Assembly: GCA_025890175.1 (NCBI GenBank)
Contig: JANPYM010000010.1
Location: forward strand, 1,456,427-1,520,426
Direction: 5' to 3'
Origin: Ciborinia camelliae
Lineage: Eukaryota > Ascomycota > Leotiomycetes > Helotiales > Sclerotiniaceae
DNA: 64,000 nt
Shown here: piece after piece, positions 61,035-64,000 of the stretch
How positions within the stretch are numbered: position 1 is the first letter of the stretch
Layout of the letters: each line of letters opens with the position of its first letter
The notes under the pieces: generated by a model
Told to the model about the DNA's origin: nothing
The model's database searches: none
Seen by the model: only the letters and a program-made list of their open reading frames with translations
Translations under genes and position numbers: made by a program

Positions 61035-62875
61035 AGATTTATGTGGTGGAAAGTGTGCGAGGTTGCCTTTCGGACAAGAAAAAAAAAGAAATAAAACAAA
61101 CTTTCATTACCGTGGTGAAATCGGGGAGATCTTTCATCAGAACGGAAAGATTCATTGAAACCCTGAGCGGACTGCAAGGAAATCAGGAGAATACGGGATC
61201 CTGGAGGAAAGATTGAAAAGTTACTAGGAGACCTTGTGCGCATCCTAGGATGAATAAGGGATGAGGAATCATGGCGCGCAGAATCTGGATTTTCAATTCC
61301 ACGAAATGGTTGAAGTGCCTCCTAGGTAGGTCCGAGGTTCGATCTCTTTATTTATGGTGAGCAAAGCGTCGAGGTCGTTGATGGGTTTTCATTCTCCTTA
61401 CACACGTGCTCTTTTTCGCTTGCTTTTTTTTGCCCGTTTTGAATGGCATGCGGTGGATGCAAAAATGCAAGATCCGATTCTCTCTTGTTCAGTATCTAGA
61501 TACCTTATCATACCATACCATACCATATCATATCATACCATAGCACATAATATGATATGATAGGTCTGAGAAATTTAATCATTATTTATTTTTCATTTGC
61601 TTTGGAATGTGGATGAGTGGCATTCTTTATATATATATATATGTAGGTAGATAGGTAGGTAGGTACCTATCTGTCTCTGAGTGTTTGTTGTTCACGTAGA
61701 TGGTGTTTTTATTATTTACCTATTTACCTATTTACTTATTTACCTCTAAATTCTTAACACTCACTCCCCCTTTCCCAGCCCAATCTACCCCCATCCCCCT
61801 CAATAAACCTTACTATCTCGCTATCTCGCTAAAACTTTACTTTCACTTATACTTTATATTTACCTACTTATATTTATATTTATACTTACATTTATTCGCT
61901 TATTCGCTTGCTTGCAACTGTATGGGATGGGATGGCATGGGATGATATACGATTTACTCTTCTCTTATTTCTTATTTCTTTACATTCTCCTTTACATTCT
62001 CCTTCATCCATATCTTCTCTCATCTCTACTCTTCTCTTCCTCTTCTCCTTCATCCATGTCTTTCATTTCATCCATATCTTCCGTTTCTCCCGTTTCTTCG
62101 GATGCGAATGTAATTTTGGGAGATTGGGGGAAAGGAGGGAAGGGTGAGGTGCTGAGGTGATGAGGTGATAGATGTTGATGTGTTTTTTGATGGCTATTTT
62201 TATTGGGATGTTTTTAAAGCTATGAGATTTAGAGATTTAGAGATTTAGAGATTTAGAGATTTAGAGATTTAGAGATTTAGAGATTTAGAGATTTAGAGAT
62301 TTAGAGATTTAGAGATTTAGAGATTTAGAGATTTAGAGATTTAGAGATTTAGAGATTTAGAGATTTAGAGATTTAGAGATTTAGAGATTTAGAGATTTAG
62401 AGATTTAGAGATTTAGGAATTATATTCATCCATCTATCTATTTATCTATCTATCTATTTATCCATCCATACATCCATCCATTCATCTATCCATTCATCTA
62501 TCCATTCATCTATCCATCTATCTAGGTACCTTGTGATTGCTTCGCTTCTCGGACCTTTCTAGATCGAATCTCATCTTCCTTTTCACGAGTTGAATTGTGG
62601 GATTGGTGTGGAGTGAGGGATGGGATGGGAGAAGAAATAGAAATCAAGCGTGGTCAGCACTACTAAACCAAAATATCTACAACATGCTTAATGCGTATTA
62701 GATGAACTCCTATCTCTCTCTCTCTCTCTCTCTTTTTAGAAATACAAGATTCGAGGTCGCGTAAAGGATCATCATATAAGGGGTATTATATATTATATTT
62801 CGTAAGGAAATGGAAAATGAGGGGGGCAGATGAGATCGATGTAAAAAAAGATTTAAGGGGTATTTCTATTTTATT
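61035..62875. other. Low-complexity spacer with satellite
   Basis: Includes ATACC/ATATC repeats (61506-61560), TATTTAC repeats (61720-61900), CTTTACATTCTCC repeats, the 8-bp satellite at 62225-62416, CATCTATC runs (62426-62525) and a CT run (62712-62734). Open frames here are repeat artefacts. Confidence 0.55.
62225..62416. repeat. Perfect 8-bp satellite, 24 copies of AGATTTAG
   Basis: 192 bp of uninterrupted AGATTTAG units, counted as 24 exact copies from the line positions. There are no spacers and no palindromic structure, so it is neither a CRISPR array nor a telomere (fungal TTAGGG). Confidence 0.9.
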
Positions 62876-63968
62876 TTATTTTATTTCATCATTGGATGGA
62901 TTTCTCGTCGTGGTTGTGGGTATTGGGGGGAAGTTCGTGGGGACTGGAAGTGCGGATGTGGATTGTTGGTTTGAAGGGTTGGGGTTGGGGTTGGGGTTAA
63001 AGAGGATGGGATGGGATGGGATGGGATAGGATGGATGGGAGGATGGGGGTGGGGAGTGGTTTGGAGTGGTATGGATATGAGGTCGGGGGAGATTCTTGTA
63101 TTCTTGTAGGGAGTGGGGAGGAGGTGCTGGGCGAGTGATGTGGAATTGGATGAGGCCGCAGGCGCATGTTGCAGGGAGGATGTCGACTTTAGAGCTGGTG
63201 ACTTGTTCTTGCTCTTGCGCGGGAGCTGAGATTGAGCGTTTCCAATTGTTCGTCCTCTTTCTTCGTCTGATTGGGTAGTGGACTGGTGCTTTATATTCAA
63301 GTCCATCCATTCCACAAACCTTTATGTCGTATCCAACAATGCTGTCCCTACCGCTCGTTTATATTTGTATCCTCCTCCTATTCTTACTCTACCTATATCC
63401 CCATCCTCCTCCTCACCCCCACCCTCATCACAAATCAAACAATGCGCCCCATATCTCCCACAAAACCAGCTCGTTCTCCCCGTATGTCCCTCTTGCCCTT
63501 CTGCAGAACTCTTATACCCTCCGAATCCCAATCCATCAGCCCTCAAGCTCTTGGGATCAAGAAATCGAGCGCAGGACGGGAAGGATAGATATGAGGTACA
63601 AATCGAACCGGTTGTATGGCGACAAGCCGTGCAGAAACAGAGGGTCATGGGAATGGGGAGGGAGCTGGCGGGATAGATAGATGACGGGAAACGTGAAGAG
63701 AGCTCAGCGGCAACGGGCTGTTGTTAAGGTGGTGGGAGCTGCGAGTGGCATTGTTGAGGTCGGCGACATGGTGGGAGTTGTAGTTGTCATCATAGAGGTT
63801 TTAGGTGTAGGTGAGGTTGGCTTGGTAGAAGTTGTAGAGATGATGGATCTATTGGTTAATGATTCGAATGAGAGAAATAGGAGAAGGAAAGCATTAACAA
63901 TCCACCGAACTTCAATATAGCCCAGCTCTGAAATCTACGACTCTCAGAGATAATACAGCTATCACTTA
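62876..63968 (-). pseudogene. Probable decayed GFA-family (CENP-V/GFA) gene, 5' end possibly outside window
   Basis: Minus-strand fragments in order: RCR-stop-ALFTFP (about 63713-63693), where the family has CxCGxxxF; LCFCTACRHTTGS (63645-63605), the second zinc-binding CxxC motif; RYGAHCLICDE, the usual third motif; then ATCACGLIQFHITRP (about 63180-63130), the start of a second GFA domain; and in another frame SPDLISIP. A GTAAGT donor at 63969 suggests an exon beyond. Stops and frame changes suggest decay. GFA-fold proteins bind zinc and are mostly uncharacterised in fungi. Surrounding CCATCC repeats make sequencing error a possible alternative. Confidence 0.45.
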
Positions 63969-64000
63969 CGGTTTCTGATCCTGTGTTCATCGATTGGTGC

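Noticed and set aside
62225..62416. Possible CRISPR-like or telomere-like array
   Set aside because: The unit is 8 bp without spacers, is not TTAGGG, and the genome is fungal. It is a simple satellite.

Overview
This is nuclear DNA from a filamentous ascomycete. Genes carry 45-100 nt GT..AG introns, UTRs are AT- and pyrimidine-rich with many microsatellites, and the gene set is fungal: white collar-1, a UstYa/DUF3328 protein, RTA1, DUF6594, HeLo and fungal ABC-B transporters. The look of the WC-1 N-terminus and general style suggest Leotiomycetes, perhaps Sclerotiniaceae, but this is an impression and was not tested. Exon limits were deduced by eye from splice signals, frame continuity and family conservation.

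The window has two regimes. The left edge (1-4.6 kb, Sec7-domain ARF exchange factor) and the right part (40-61 kb) hold conserved single-copy genes: a DUF6594 membrane protein, mitochondrial GatB, the blue-light receptor/transcription factor WC-1, the karyopherin Kap121/importin-5 and an Sds23-like CBS protein. Between them (about 5-38 kb) lies a gene-sparse accessory region with transporters, a secondary-metabolism-type oxidase, MITEs and many decayed genes.

The most interesting block is 9.4-18 kb. A 65-residue secreted protein on the minus strand carries a strict 8-residue tandem repeat with one Tyr per repeat. About 1.5 kb away a divergently transcribed, apparently intact UstYa-family (DUF3328) gene keeps both HxxHC motifs. 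A DHA1-type MFS transporter and an RTA1-like membrane protein follow. A repeat precursor next to a UstYa-type oxidase and an MFS exporter is the layout of fungal dikaritin-type RiPP clusters (asperipin/ustiloxin style). The precursor has no Lys-Arg Kex2 sites, so it would be an atypical member. This is the best candidate for an undescribed system here.

Further right come a HeLo-domain relic running into an E2 ubiquitin-conjugating-like relic (18.6-20.7 kb), a Pro-rich protein of unknown function, a full-length ABC-B multidrug transporter (25.9-30.2 kb), an MFS relic, a small membrane protein, a second but broken UstYa gene (33.7-34.3 kb), a WD40 fragment and a broken HNH-like gene (37 kb). 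Two TA-flanked MITEs and one smaller hairpin element are visible. One 10-N assembly gap (47160-47169) is flanked by identical 22-bp sequence. A decayed GFA-family gene lies at the right edge. No rRNA, tRNA or CRISPR array was recognised.
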